Positions 28,210-36,071 of a DNA stretch of 64,000 nucleotides are shown in pieces. Positions within the stretch are counted from its first letter, which is position 1; each line of letters opens with the position of its first letter. The translations under genes were made by a program, and so were the position numbers. The notes beneath the pieces were generated by a model. It saw only the letters and a program-made list of their open reading frames with translations, made no database searches and was not told where the DNA came from. Origin of the DNA: Citreicoccus inhibens (GTDB taxonomy: Bacteria > Myxococcota > Myxococcia > Myxococcales > Myxococcaceae); NCBI RefSeq assembly GCF_019039035.1, contig NZ_JAHNZT010000018.1, positions 96,097 to 160,096 of the forward strand, in the 5' to 3' direction.

Positions 28210-28812
28210 ATGCCGACGCTCGCCCTGGTCCGCCACGGCCAATCCCTCTGGAACCTCGAGAACCGCTTCACGGGCTCCGTGGATGTCCCGCTCACCGACC
28301 AGGGCCGCAAGGAGGCCCAACAGGCCGCGACGGCACTCCAAGGCATCACCTTCGACGTCGCGTACACCTCCGCGCTCAGCCGCGCGCAGGAGTCCCTCAT
28401 CCTGCTGCTGGAGAGGCTGGGCCAGCTGCCCCCCATCATCCGGGACGCGGCCCTCAACGAGCGCAACTACGGCGACCTCCAGGGTCTGAACAAGGCGGAC
28501 GCGGCGCGGCACTTTGGTGAGCCCCAAATCAAGCTGTGGCGCCGCTCCTACGACGTGCCACCGCCCAACGGTGAGTCCCTGCAGATGACCGCGGCGCGCG
28601 TGCTGCCCTTCTACGAGCGCGCCATCGCGGGCGACCTGCGCCTGGGCAAGAACGTGCTCGTGGTGGCGCATGGCAACTCCAATCGCTCGCTCATCATGAA
28701 GTTGGATGGACTGACGGGAGAGCAGGTCGTGGGCCTGGAGCTGGCCACGGGCAAGCCCGTCATCTACGAGATGTCGGTCGACGCGGCTGTCGTCGCCAAG
28801 CGGGTCCCTTAG
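28210..28812 (+). CDS. gpmA: 2,3-bisphosphoglycerate-dependent phosphoglycerate mutase
   Basis: 200 aa, ATG with AGGAG five bases before. The phosphohistidine signature is LALVRHGQSLWNLENRFTG with catalytic His9, followed by SALSRAQES, LNERNYGDLQGLNK (acidic catalytic Glu region) and the second histidine His154 in VVAHGNSNRSL. It interconverts 3- and 2-phosphoglycerate in glycolysis. It is shorter than the ~250-aa enterobacterial enzyme because a loop is missing, as in many bacterial short forms. The upstream 192 bp divergent region (28018-28209) shows no clear promoter. Confidence 0.92.
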   Translation: MPTLALVRHGQSLWNLENRFTGSVDVPLTDQGRKEAQQAATALQGITFDVAYTSALSRAQESLILLLERLGQLPPIIRDAALNERNYGDLQGLNKADAARHFGEPQIKLWRRSYDVPPPNGESLQMTAARVLPFYERAIAGDLRLGKNVLVVAHGNSNRSLIMKLDGLTGEQVVGLELATGKPVIYEMSVDAAVVAKRVP

Positions 28813-28956
28813 TTTCCAAGAAGCACGACGGGCCTTGCGCCCGGCCTGGCCCCTGCTGGGGCCTCCGCCAGGAAGGGGCCTGCCCTCCTCGGGGATTGAA
28901 TGAGCAGGCCGCCTGCCCGTCTGACGCAGCGAGTACACGAAAACAAGGACGCCGCC

Positions 28957-29745
28957 ATGAAGGCCCTCACCCTCGCAGTTGTGATGCTCACCTCCGCCGC
29001 AGCCCTCGCGCAGCAGGCCCCGACCGTCGCGACGGGCACGCCCGCCCCCGCCGCGAAGTCCGCCGCGCCCACGGCTCCGGCCACCGCCGCCGCGAAGTCC
29101 GCCGCCCCCGCGGCCCCCGCCGCGCAGGCCCAGGGCTTCGGCCCGGACTCGGAGCTGATGCGCCGCCCGCCTCCTCCGGGTCGCCCCATCCCGGACGCGC
29201 CGGACTACCGCGAGGGCGAGAACGAGCGCTACCGGGGACGTGGGCTCGTGGTGGTGGATCGCGACGCCGTGGGCCGCAAGCTGGCGCGCCTGGAGGAGCT
29301 GCTCGATGACGCGATGGATCGCCGCGACGGCCAGGCGGCACGCAAGGCCCTGCGCCGCGCCCAGGATGAGCTGGAGGAGCTCCAGGAGATGCTCGCCAAC
29401 GCGGCGCCCATCAGCACGAACGGCCCGACCCGGCCGATCCCGCCGCCGCCCCCGGTCGTGCAGCCCATGCCGGACGCCTCCTTCCAGCGCCTCACCGCGG
29501 CCATGGCGCGCGAGTCCTTCGCGGAGGACAAGATGCGCATCCTCACCAGCGCGACGTCGCGTGAGCACTTCGTGGTCGCCCAGGTGCTGCAGGTGCTCAA
29601 CCAGTTCAGCTTCTCGCAGGACAAGCTCGAGGTGGTCCGCGCGATGAAGCCGGGCCTGCTGGACATGCAGAACAGCTACCAGCTCTACAACGCGTTCACG
29701 TTCTCCCCGGACAAGAAGCGCCTCCAGGAGATCCTCAACAACTGA
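28957..29745 (+). CDS. exported DUF4476 protein
   Basis: 262 aa from the ATG that begins a signal peptide (MKALTLAVVMLTSAAALAQQ). Then comes a low-complexity Ala/Pro/Lys linker with repeated AAKSAAP units (about 30-60), a coiled-coil-like helix about 110-155 (LEELLDDAMDRRD, ALRRAQDELEELQ) and a Pro-rich spacer. The C-terminal DUF4476 domain covers about 175-262, with its repeated helical pattern (FSFSQDKLEVV, FTFSPDKKRLQEIL). Such domains are frequent in myxobacterial secreted proteins; biochemical function is unknown. A frame continues upstream to 28900 but lacks a signal peptide. Confidence 0.85.
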   Translation: MKALTLAVVMLTSAAALAQQAPTVATGTPAPAAKSAAPTAPATAAAKSAAPAAPAAQAQGFGPDSELMRRPPPPGRPIPDAPDYREGENERYRGRGLVVVDRDAVGRKLARLEELLDDAMDRRDGQAARKALRRAQDELEELQEMLANAAPISTNGPTRPIPPPPPVVQPMPDASFQRLTAAMARESFAEDKMRILTSATSREHFVVAQVLQVLNQFSFSQDKLEVVRAMKPGLLDMQNSYQLYNAFTFSPDKKRLQEILNN

Positions 29746-29810
29746 CGGACGCGCCCGCGGGCCGTCCTCCCGGGCGTCGCGGAGTCACCTCCGCGGCGCC
29801 CGTCGTGTTT

Positions 29811-30338
29811 TCAGCGTCCGTGCAGCGCGGTCCAGATGGCACGGGACTCCGGCGCGCTCACGGGGGCATGGAGGCTGGCCATCACCCGCCCCTCGGCATC
29901 GAGCGCGAGCACATAGGGCGTGCGACTGACAGGCAACTCCAGGCGCCGCGCCATGTCACCGTTCTTGTCCATCCAGGTGTCTGTCCAATACTGCGGCGGC
30001 ACCTGTTTCCTCGCCCGTCCGCGCGCCGCGCCATCGCTCACGAAGAAGGGCGCTCGCACGGTGATGAGCGAGGCGCGATGGACCGTGGCGGGGACATGCG
30101 TCTGGGCGGTGTCGAACCAGGCGCGCATCGCCGGCCCCGCGTCCTTGTCCGTGATGATGACGACCAGGGTGGGCCGCCCCTCCAGTTCGCGGCTGTCATG
30201 CGGCTGGCTCCGCAAATCCCGGGAGGGAAACTCCGGCAGCTGCTGGCCCAACGAGGGGAGCGCCTGCACGGCGGGCGTCAGGGCGAGCGCGATGAGCACC
30301 ACGCCCCGACGCCATCCTCCTGGGATTCCACGCCCCAT
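29811..30338 (-). CDS. exported thioredoxin-fold protein lacking CxxC
   Basis: 175 aa. Signal peptide 1-26 (VVLIALALTPAVQA). The remainder has a thioredoxin/peroxiredoxin-like order: LPEFPSRDL opening, central strand TLVVIITDKDAGPAM, later TPYVLALDAEGRV (the cis-Pro loop). No cysteine remains at the usual CxxC position (DKDAGP instead), so a redox role is unlikely. Resemblance to the YtfJ family is possible. It lies 114 bp downstream of a small membrane-protein gene on the same strand. Confidence 0.75.
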   Translation of the reverse strand: MGRGIPGGWRRGVVLIALALTPAVQALPSLGQQLPEFPSRDLRSQPHDSRELEGRPTLVVIITDKDAGPAMRAWFDTAQTHVPATVHRASLITVRAPFFVSDGAARGRARKQVPPQYWTDTWMDKNGDMARRLELPVSRTPYVLALDAEGRVMASLHAPVSAPESRAIWTALHGR

Positions 30339-30452
30339 CGAGCACCCGCTCCCGGCCCACAGGAGGGCCTCGACGGGAGCGTGCGCACTCGACAGTCCCC
30401 GCTCCAGTCCGGGCGGGCCGAGCAGCGCGGCGCTCGCACGCCGGAGCGTGGC

Positions 30453-30848
30453 TCAGAAGGCGGTGGACATGAACACGCCGCGCCCGATGGCCATGATGCC
30501 CCCGACAATGAACAGCAGGGACACGATGACCCCGGCCATCGGCAGCGCATAGCCCGGCGGCGTGCGGCGGCGGTTCATGGACATGCACACCTGCGCGACC
30601 ACGGCCGCCAGCACCATCATCACGATGTGGCCGATGAGCGCCGGGTAATAGACGCGCGTGATGAGCACGCAGATGCCCACCAACACCTGCGTGTGCAGCA
30701 GCCCCGCGTAGGACGCGCCCAGGATGCGCCCCACCTTGTCGAAGGGACGCTGCGTCGCCAGGCCGAAGGCGAAGTACGCGACGGCGAGGACTCCCGCGAG
30801 CAGCACCAGGTAGCGCAGGCCGGAATGCAGATGGAAGAAGAAGGTCAT
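30453..30848 (-). CDS. small four-helix membrane protein
   Basis: 131 aa, almost entirely hydrophobic, with four predicted membrane helices: about 8-28 (GLRYLVLLAGVLAVAYFAF), 42-62, 68-90 (IGHIVMMVLAAVVAQVCM) and 100-122. Conserved-looking His7, His9 and His52 could bind haem or metal but this is speculative. It lies 38 bp downstream of the di-haem peroxidase gene on the same strand, which would suit a small cytochrome-associated membrane protein. Family not securely recognised. Confidence 0.75.
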   Translation of the reverse strand: MTFFFHLHSGLRYLVLLAGVLAVAYFAFGLATQRPFDKVGRILGASYAGLLHTQVLVGICVLITRVYYPALIGHIVMMVLAAVVAQVCMSMNRRRTPPGYALPMAGVIVSLLFIVGGIMAIGRGVFMSTAF

Positions 30849-30886
30849 GGGCGCTGCTTAGCAATCCGCGAGGCGAGACGCAGCGA

Positions 30887-31996
30887 CTACGAGGGGTCCG
30901 CCTTCGGGGTCTTCTTCGTGCTGGCCGGCAACGCGGGCGCCGAGATGACCTCCGTCGGGGGCAACGCTCCCGTGAGGCTCTTCAGGAACGACACCAGGTC
31001 ATCCACCTCGGGGTCCGTCAGGACGCGGCCCAACTGGTGCCGCCCCATCAGCCGCACCATGGTGGGCAGGTCCGTCACGCTGCCGTCGTGGAGGTACGGC
31101 CCCGTCTTCTCCACGTTGCGCAGCCCCGGCACCCGGAACTTGCCCAGGTCATCCTCTTCGTGCGTCACCTCGAAGCGCCCCGGGTCCTTGAGGCCCGGGA
31201 ACGCCTCGACCAGCCCGAGCTTCTGGAACGACGTCCCGCCCACCGCCGGGCCGTTGTGACACGTGGTGCAGCCCGCGGACACGAAGGTCTCCAGGCCGCG
31301 CCGCTCCTGCTCGGACAGAGCACCGTGCTCGCCCATCAGGAAGCGGTCGAAGCGCGAGGCCGTGATGAGCTGGCGCTCGAACGCGGCGATGGCCCGCGCG
31401 GTGTTGTCGAGCGACACGGGCTTCGACTCACCGGGGAAGGCGGTGCGGAAGCGCGCCGTGTACTCGGGGATGGAGGACAGCGTGGCCACGACGCGCGCTG
31501 CGTCCGGCATGGCCATCTCCACCGGGTTGAGCATGGGCCCCTTCGCCTGCGCCTCCAGCGTGTCGGCGCGGCCATCCCAGAACTGCGCCACGTGGTGCGC
31601 GGCGTCGTAGACGGTGGGCGAGTTGCGCGTGCCCTTCTGCCCCCGGTGCCCCTCGGACAGCGCCTTGTTGTCCACGCCGTACGTGTCGAGCCCGTGGCAG
31701 GTGTTGCAGGACACGTCCTGGTTCTTCGACAAGCGCGTCTCGAAGAAGAGCATCCGGCCCAGCGACACCTGGGCCTCGGTGTCCTGGATGGTGGGATAGC
31801 CCCCCTTGGGAGGCTGGAACGCGGCCACCAGCTTCGCGGGCTCCAGGCGCGGGCGCGCCACGGCCTTGGGTGCCTCGGGCTTCACGCCGGCGACCGCTGG
31901 CTTCGCGGGCTCGCCCGAGCGCTCACAGCCCGCCAGTGACCCCACCCCCACCGCGGACAGCGTGAGCAAAGACAGCAACTGGCGTCGCGACCGCAT
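30887..31996 (-). CDS. di-haem cytochrome c peroxidase (CcpA/MauG family) lipoprotein
   Basis: 369 aa from an ATG preceded by GGAGGG, giving a lipoprotein signal with lipobox LAGC (Cys24). Two c-type haem sites: CNTCH at 97-101 (low-potential haem) and CTTCH at 243-247. The motif LFFETRLSKNQDVSC and the DGRADTLEAQAKGP segment are typical of bacterial di-haem peroxidases that reduce H2O2 in the periplasm with electrons from small cytochromes. The C-terminus has a Lys/Pro/Ala tail. The lipid anchor is a variation on the usual soluble enzyme. Confidence 0.92.
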   Translation of the reverse strand: MRSRRQLLSLLTLSAVGVGSLAGCERSGEPAKPAVAGVKPEAPKAVARPRLEPAKLVAAFQPPKGGYPTIQDTEAQVSLGRMLFFETRLSKNQDVSCNTCHGLDTYGVDNKALSEGHRGQKGTRNSPTVYDAAHHVAQFWDGRADTLEAQAKGPMLNPVEMAMPDAARVVATLSSIPEYTARFRTAFPGESKPVSLDNTARAIAAFERQLITASRFDRFLMGEHGALSEQERRGLETFVSAGCTTCHNGPAVGGTSFQKLGLVEAFPGLKDPGRFEVTHEEDDLGKFRVPGLRNVEKTGPYLHDGSVTDLPTMVRLMGRHQLGRVLTDPEVDDLVSFLKSLTGALPPTEVISAPALPASTKKTPKADPS

Positions 31997-32122
31997 GGAA
32001 CATCCCTCCGCAGGGCTGGGTGTGGGCGGCCAGGGTAACAGCCCCCCGCGGCGCACCGCTTCCCGTGCCCCGGCGCCACGTGACGCCTGCTTCCCGCAGC
32101 CATCAGTGCCCCACGCGACGCC

Positions 32123-32692
32123 TCAAGGGACGCGCAGCGGCGCGTCACGCCACGCCGCGGGGCCTGCGGCCCTGGGAACAGCGCTCACCGACGCGGAGCC
32201 GGCAGGCCCGCCCGCCCTCGCGACGCTGGGGGACCGAGGCAGCGCGGCGAGCTGGGCATCCAGCACCGCGAGCGGTCCCCGCGCCCGTCCGGAGCGCACC
32301 GCCACCACGCCCGGTGCACGCGCAGGCTCGGCGGGGCGGCTCAACGCGGTGACGACCTGGTCCACGAGGAACGAGGCCAGCAGGCCCGTGGCCGTCCCCG
32401 CGGTGTCCCACGCCAGGTCCTTCAACGAGAACGTCTTGCCGCGCGCCAGGTCATACAGCTCCTTGCCCACGCCCGCGCCCAGCCCCGCGCCCGCGCCCGT
32501 GAGCCATCGCGCGGACGGCTCGTCGAAGAGGAGGGCCCCGGCGCCATAGCCCGCGCCGGTGAATGCCAGACATGCGCCGAAGTGCCTGGGCTTGTCCGAG
32601 CCGAACCAATCATCTCCCGAGGCCGCGAACACCGGGGACGCGAGCATCAAGGACAGCAGCAGCAAGCAGGACGGGCGCATGATTCCAGGCAT
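32123..32692 (-). CDS. YfiM-like (DUF2279) exported protein
   Basis: 189 aa from MPGIM (GAGG six bases upstream); an in-frame ATG four codons later would give the same signal peptide (LLLLSLMLASPVFAA). The core DDWFGSDKPRHF, a Gly/Ala-rich hydrophobic stretch, GKELYDLARGKTFSLKDLAWD and TAGTATGLLASFLVD match the YfiM/DUF2279 pattern (DKxxHF ... GKExxD ... KDxxxDxxG). The C-terminal 60 residues are Ala/Arg/Pro-rich and probably disordered. Members are small envelope proteins of unknown activity. Confidence 0.8.
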   Translation of the reverse strand: MPGIMRPSCLLLLSLMLASPVFAASGDDWFGSDKPRHFGACLAFTGAGYGAGALLFDEPSARWLTGAGAGLGAGVGKELYDLARGKTFSLKDLAWDTAGTATGLLASFLVDQVVTALSRPAEPARAPGVVAVRSGRARGPLAVLDAQLAALPRSPSVARAGGPAGSASVSAVPRAAGPAAWRDAPLRVP

Positions 32693-32819
32693 GTAGCACC
32701 TCGCCGCCGGACTGAAACCCTCGACTGGGGGTGAAACCCACGAGGTCGCATCCGCCTGGATGAACACGCCTCGTGCGTTTTCGAGACGTGGCCGCCAGAC
32801 GGGCCTATGCTCCGCCAAC

Positions 32820-33917
32820 GTGAATCGACTGGACGCCTCGTTCACCTTCCGGCAGACGCGCCACCCCGCGCTCGACGGCGCGAGGGGACTGGCCGTGCTC
32901 GCCATGGTGATGGGGCACGCGCTGGACGCCCTCCTGTCGCCCGCGGTCCGCGACACGCCCTGGGTGCAGCGCTATTGGGAGCTTCGCGGCATCACCGCCC
33001 CGCTCTTCCTCGTGGTGAGCGGCTGGGCCGTGGTGATGGCGCTGGGCACCAAGCCCGGAGCCGCCCGCGAGTCCTTCGGCCGCCGCTTCCGCCGCGCCCT
33101 GCTGCTCTTGTTCCTCGGCTACTTCCTGCACTGGCCCGGCTGGGGCGCGGTGCGAGACCTGGGCTGGACTCCGGCCATGCTCTCGCAGGTGTTCATGTTC
33201 GATGCCCTCCAGTGCATCGGCTCGTCCCTGCTCCTGGGCGCCGTGCTGCTGGTGCTGACGCCCAACCGCTGGGCGCGCCTGGGGGTCCTCTTGGCGCTCG
33301 CCGTGGGCATTCCCCTGGTGAGCCCGACCATGTGGGGCCTGGGCGAGCACCTGCCCGCGCCCGTGCAGCAGTTCATCGGCAACGGCGAGGGCAGCCGCTT
33401 CCCCTTCTTCCCGTGGGCGGGCTTCTTCTTCGCCGGCGCCGTCACCGCACATGTCCTCGGACTCTTGCGTCCAGGTTGGCCGCAGGGCCTGGCGCTGCTC
33501 GCCGTGGGCGGCGCGCTGGTGTGGCTGACGCGCTTCTCGCCCGGCGAGTGGACGGCCACCAGCGCCATCATGGTGCAGTACCGCGTCGGCCAGGGCTTGC
33601 TGGTGCTCGGCGGCGTGAACCTGGTGCCGCAGCGCTTGAGCGCGCTGCTCGCGCCCCTCGGCCGGCTGTCGCTGTGGATCTACGTGCTGCACTTGCCGGT
33701 GGTGTACGGCTGGGCCGGCATCCCCGGGCTCTCGGGCCGGGTGGGACCCACGCTCGGGGTCCCCGCGGCGCTTGGCGTGGGGGCGGCGCTGCTGCTCGTC
33801 TGCTACCTGCTCGCGCGGTTCCTGAGCTGGGGGCGCCGCCAGGCGCTGCCCTGGCGCTCGGGCTCCACCACGCTGAATGCCAGCCTGAGCTCGAGTCGGG
33901 CCAGCCAGCGCATCTGA
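32820..33917 (+). CDS. polytopic membrane protein, DUF1624 / acyltransferase-like
   Basis: 365 aa from a GTG; an ATG at 32760 would add 20 residues without hydrophobic or conserved character, so the start is uncertain. The family opening RHPALDGARGLAVLAMVMGHALDALL contains the conserved D and H of heparan-alpha-glucosaminide acetyltransferase-like / acyltransferase-3-type proteins. About ten membrane helices follow, and LSLWIYVLHLPVVYGW near the end carries another family His. Probably transfers acyl groups to an envelope substrate; substrate unknown. Divergent from the YfiM-like gene. Confidence 0.82.
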   Translation: MNRLDASFTFRQTRHPALDGARGLAVLAMVMGHALDALLSPAVRDTPWVQRYWELRGITAPLFLVVSGWAVVMALGTKPGAARESFGRRFRRALLLLFLGYFLHWPGWGAVRDLGWTPAMLSQVFMFDALQCIGSSLLLGAVLLVLTPNRWARLGVLLALAVGIPLVSPTMWGLGEHLPAPVQQFIGNGEGSRFPFFPWAGFFFAGAVTAHVLGLLRPGWPQGLALLAVGGALVWLTRFSPGEWTATSAIMVQYRVGQGLLVLGGVNLVPQRLSALLAPLGRLSLWIYVLHLPVVYGWAGIPGLSGRVGPTLGVPAALGVGAALLLVCYLLARFLSWGRRQALPWRSGSTTLNASLSSSRASQRI

Positions 33918-33932
33918 GGCGCGCGGCGGCGC

Positions 33933-35117
33933 TCAGCCGTCCGTGCCGGTGCGGGGCAACTTCGCGGGCGGCGACGTCGCGTTGCCCCGGTCCACCAGCT
34001 CGCGCACCACGGACTCCAGGGCGCGGATGCGGCGCCCGGCCCGGCCGCGCGCCCAACTCGCCACGTCAGGCGCGCCGAGCATCTCCACCGCCTGCTCCAC
34101 GCCCCCCGCCTTTCCTTTCAGCGCGCGGGCCGTGGCCAGCCGGACGTTGCGCGCCGCCTTGCGCGACAGCCCGCCGCTCCACAGCAGGTCCAACGCGAAC
34201 GTGGTCCACACCGTCAGCGCGTCGTCCGGGCGCAGGAAGGCCTCGAACCGAGCGAGCGCCTGGGCCCGTGACTCACCCGCGCGGAGCACGTCCTCGGCCA
34301 GCTCCACGTGCAGCGGTGTGCTGTACGCCAGGGGCTGCTCGGGCGCGATGATGGCCTCGAAGGACTCGCCCGTGGACAGGCGCCGGGCCACCAGGTGCAC
34401 CAGCTCGGGGGGGATGTTCGCCTCGGCCGGGTGCGCGTTGGCCTCCGCGTAGAAGAGGACCAGCCGCTCGGCGTCATCCGCCAGCGAGCGCAGCTCCGCG
34501 GGCGGACGCCACGCGCCTCGGTAGATGCGGCGCCGGTTCGGAGACGTGCGGCTCGACTGCCGATCGAGCTGCGTGTCCACCATGAACTCGAACGCCTTCA
34601 GCATGCGATCGAACCGCTCCGGGTCTCCCTCCAACTGCCCCAGCAACTCCACCACCGCCTCGATGGTGGAGACGCAGTGGTCGGCTGGCTCGGCGCGGAT
34701 GCGGTAGTTGCTCGGGCGGCGCGGCACGAAGCCGATGCGCGGTAGCCCCGCCAGGAGCGGGTTGCGCATCACCACCTTCTTCGCCTGCGGCCACGTGCCA
34801 TCCACCACGATGACCGTGTCCAAGTCGGCGGCGCGCGCCTCGTCCACGGTGATGGCGTTCTCGCCCGGGAAGAGCACCGCCACGCGCTCACGCCGCTGAG
34901 CCAGCTCCTCCAGGCGCGCGTGTCCGGTGAAGTCCACGCCCTGGTACAGCTCCGAGTTGGGCAGCGACAGGTGCGCCATGCGCGCGGTGCCAATGGCCAC
35001 CCGCCGCTCTCGTGGATGCTGCAGGAACACCACGCGGGTGCGCGTCTCCAACTGGGGCAGGTGCGCGCAGTAGCACGCGCTCTCGGGGCGGAAGCAACGC
35101 AGACAGAGGGAACGCAC
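33933..35117 (-). CDS. DTW-domain protein (tRNA acp3U transferase-like) with C-terminal extension
   Basis: 394 aa. The N-terminal ~200 residues form a DTW domain: CLRCFRPESACYC metal-binding cysteines at 5-17, VVFLQHPRERR, the naming motif VDGTWPQAKKV, and YRIRAEPADHCVSTIEAV. DTW enzymes (TapT/TuaA and DTWD1/2) transfer a 3-amino-3-carboxypropyl group from S-adenosylmethionine to uridine in tRNA. The remaining ~190 residues (from about 205) form an Ala/Arg-rich helical region with no family I recognise, well beyond the usual DTW length. Divergent from rsmE, another RNA-modification gene, 155 bp away. Confidence 0.85.
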   Translation of the reverse strand: MRSLCLRCFRPESACYCAHLPQLETRTRVVFLQHPRERRVAIGTARMAHLSLPNSELYQGVDFTGHARLEELAQRRERVAVLFPGENAITVDEARAADLDTVIVVDGTWPQAKKVVMRNPLLAGLPRIGFVPRRPSNYRIRAEPADHCVSTIEAVVELLGQLEGDPERFDRMLKAFEFMVDTQLDRQSSRTSPNRRRIYRGAWRPPAELRSLADDAERLVLFYAEANAHPAEANIPPELVHLVARRLSTGESFEAIIAPEQPLAYSTPLHVELAEDVLRAGESRAQALARFEAFLRPDDALTVWTTFALDLLWSGGLSRKAARNVRLATARALKGKAGGVEQAVEMLGAPDVASWARGRAGRRIRALESVVRELVDRGNATSPPAKLPRTGTDG

Positions 35118-35272
35118 GCTGCGGCTTTATGGCACGCCGCCGGGAGGGGCAAGCCCGAGCGACCGTCCGTGCCCCCAGGAGCCGAGGAAACGACGCCCCC
35201 GCTCCCCCGCCCGTCCTCCGGTCGATGTCCCTCCCCCGCCGGGCCCCGGACGGGCTAGACACGCGCCCCAGC

Positions 35273-36019
35273 GTGAACCTGCTCCTGTTGCTCGACGAGG
35301 ACTTCCTGCCGGACGGCACCGCCCGGCTCACGGGCCGCCGCGCCCAGCATGCCCGCGAGGTGCTCCGCGCCGAGCCCGGCGAGGTGCTCCGCGTGGGCCA
35401 CCTGGGCGGCCTCACCGGCACGGGCGAGGTGCTGGAGAACAGCCCCGGCACCCTCCACCTGCGCGTGTCCCTCACCGCGCCGCCCCCGCCCCGCGCGGGC
35501 GTGGACCTGCTGCTCGCCATCCCCCGCCCCAAGGCGCTCAAGAAGGTGCTGCCGGCGGCGGCCTCGCTCGGGGTGGACCGGGTGGTGCTCGTCAACGCGG
35601 CCCGCGTGGAGAAGAGCTACTTCGACTCGAAGGTGCTGGACGGCGAGTTCGTCCGAGAGCTGCTCCTCCAGGGCCTGGAGCAGGCCCGGGACACGCGCCT
35701 GCCCGAGGTCCTCGTCCGCGAGCGCTTCCGCCCCTTAGTCGAGGACGAGCTGGACACCGTCTTCGGCCCCAATGCACTGCGCCTGCTTCCCCACCCTCCG
35801 GCGCGCCAGCCCCTGCGGGCCCTGGGCGCGGACACCGCCGAGCGCGTGGTGCTCGCCATCGGTCCGGACGGCGGGTGGGTGCCGTTCGAGGCGCAACTGT
35901 TGGAATCCCACGGGTTCCACCCGTTCTCGCTGGGGCCGCGCATCCTCCGCGTGGAGACCGCCGTGCCCGTACTGCTCGGACAAGTGGCGCTTCTGCGAGA
36001 AGACATCCCGAGGACGTGA
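35273..36019 (+). CDS. rsmE: 16S rRNA (uracil-1498-N3)-methyltransferase
   Basis: 248 aa from a GTG; an ATG 48 bases upstream is possible but would exceed usual family length. It has the PUA-like N-terminal domain (GRRAQHAREVLRAEPGEVLRVGH) and the SPOUT/trefoil-knot domain with LAIPRPKALKKVLPAAASLGVDRVV, the SAM-binding IGPDGGW and LGPRILRVETA motifs. It methylates U1498 in the decoding centre of 16S rRNA. It is 52 bp upstream of the M24 peptidase gene. Confidence 0.93.
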   Translation: MNLLLLLDEDFLPDGTARLTGRRAQHAREVLRAEPGEVLRVGHLGGLTGTGEVLENSPGTLHLRVSLTAPPPPRAGVDLLLAIPRPKALKKVLPAAASLGVDRVVLVNAARVEKSYFDSKVLDGEFVRELLLQGLEQARDTRLPEVLVRERFRPLVEDELDTVFGPNALRLLPHPPARQPLRALGADTAERVVLAIGPDGGWVPFEAQLLESHGFHPFSLGPRILRVETAVPVLLGQVALLREDIPRT

Positions 36020-36071
36020 CGGCGCGAGCGGACTTGAAGGCGCGCGGGCGCCTGATGAAGAGTGGCGCGCC

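Noticed and set aside
32760..32819. Upstream ATG start for the DUF1624-like membrane protein
   Set aside because: The added 20 residues are basic and non-hydrophobic and no well-spaced ribosome-binding site precedes it. GTG at 32820 gives the expected short lead into the first conserved motif, though the choice is not certain.
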